From Dactylis glomerata (taxonomy: Eukaryota > Streptophyta > Magnoliopsida > Poales > Poaceae), in contig QXEO01001808.1 of the NCBI GenBank assembly GCA_007115705.1, forward strand, positions 248,001 through 312,000: a DNA stretch of 64,000 nt, read 5' to 3'. The translations under genes and the position numbers were made by a program. Below are positions 63,318 through 64,000 of this stretch, piece by piece. The first letter of the stretch is position 1; every line of letters starts with the position of its first letter. Below the pieces are notes generated by a model, which saw only the letters and a program-made list of their open reading frames with translations, did not search any database and was not told the DNA's origin.

Positions 63318-64000
63318 TTTTTTTTTTACGGAACCTCGTCAGAGGGCGGGGAGCTCCCGCATTGCATTAAAGGAAGAGGGAAAATGGTCCAGTTAATAAG
63401 GGAAACCAGACCCGAAGACCATACATGCACGGTTAATTAAGGGAAACCGGCAAAGACCGCACACCATACACCCGAAAACGAATCAAGGCACATCGTCCGA
63501 TCCAGATACAAGAGTCCCTAGGCCCAAGACCATAAGGAACACCTCGTACCCAACCAAACCAACACCTGCAACCTCTAGAGCACTCACGCAACAAGATGGG
63601 TGCTCGCGAAAAACCTTATGACCTCGACTAACCATTGACCTCTAGCAACTCTCAAACAGCCCGGGCTGACGCCGGCATGACCCGTTTCTTTGAGGCCACT
63701 TCCTTTGGCCGATCTCCGAAAGACTCTGACAGCCTATGCTCAGCGCGCTTGGCAGTCGGGATGCTGCAATCATTGTTTTTCTTTTCGAGACGACCACTGC
63801 GCCTCCCAGCACAAGTGGAGCCCCCCTTCAAGCTGCACAAGGATCGGTGCATCGAGCAACGAAAGCGGCTGACTGTTGCGAAAACCGCTCAAGTACTCTT
63901 CCAGCAAGTTGGACACCCCCGTGCCACCGGTCACACCATTGCCACCAAGCGGAGAGTCGGGCTTCTTGTTCAGCTCCATGTCGTTGCCCAAAGGCACAGG
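63318..64000 (-). mobile_element. LINE-like 3' end, minus orientation, running out of the window
   Basis: Ten T at 63,318-63,327 represent a poly-A tail on the minus strand. The preceding untranslated region (GCAATGCGGGAGCTCCCCG, CTCTGACGAGGTTCC) is a type I associate with Triticeae LINEs. Upstream on the minus strand lies a coding piece and no reverse transcriptase, so the ORF2 seems to be missing. Confidence 0.65.
63652..64000 (-). pseudogene. LINE ORF1-like C-terminal fragment, frameshifted
   Basis: Two overlapping minus frames join near 63,820: an upstream part (ELNKKPDSPLGGNGVTGG...LLDAPILVQLEGG) and a downstream part (RRSGRLEKKNNDCSIPTAKRAEHRLSESFGD). The latter, with RRSGRL and a basic end, resembles the C-terminus of plant LINE ORF1 or similar gag-like proteins. 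It ends in a stop at 63,652. One frameshift separates the two parts. The assignment is tentative. Confidence 0.5.

Overview
The window is a gene-poor, repeat-saturated piece of a large plant genome, most likely wheat, barley or a relative (Triticeae). The evidence is indirect but consistent: CACTA transposons with CACTAGTGG / CACTAGTAG ends, LTRs starting TGATACGTCTCC with a tRNA-Asp-type primer site, Copia elements primed by TGGTATCAGAGC, a Stowaway-type CTCCCTC end, and retrotransposons nested inside each other. I found no rRNA, tRNA, CRISPR or bacterial-type gene, and no confident single-copy host gene.

Layout. (1) 1-14,853: seven head-to-tail copies of a ~2-2.7 kb repeat. Each copy has a near-constant ~1.14 kb spacer plus a CACTA-derived segment that carries a long alternating purine-pyrimidine tract. 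Copy 5 holds a 388-bp palindromic-ended TIR element and copy 6 a 5'-truncated LINE (zinc-binding plus RNase H). (2) 14,854-22,120: a 7.3 kb foldback-like element with terminal and central palindromes, ~2 kb inverted arms built from AGTTCAGG repeats, and GC-rich passengers near both ends. (3) 22,877-~26,318: a 3'-truncated non-autonomous LTR element (element A). (4) ~26,440-40,400: three tandem copies of a decayed ~1.25-1.45 kb gene-like unit. Copy 1 is interrupted by a Helitron (27,194-29,047) and by an intact Copia element (29,294-34,804) with a 1,485-residue polyprotein; copy 2 by a CACTA element (36,135-38,633) with a six-exon Ulp1-like protease gene. (5) 41,564-53,671: a second, dead Copia element split by element B (43,180-50,357, same family as A), which itself carries a 212-bp solo LTR. 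(6) 54,348-55,441: a PIF/Harbinger-type element. (7) 55,442-64,000: more decayed duplicates, two retroposon 3' ends in minus orientation, LINE debris, a possible retrocopy and a Stowaway-like MITE.

How it fits together: the coding capacity is transposon-derived. Only the Copia at 29.3-34.8 kb looks potentially autonomous. The paralogous tandem copies act as natural empty-site controls, so several insertions can be placed to the base with their target duplications (GACAC, GGC, RTCTT, GTTTR, GGCAG, TAA, and A|T for the Helitron). All assignments rest on motifs, reading frames and repeat comparison by eye; no database search was run.
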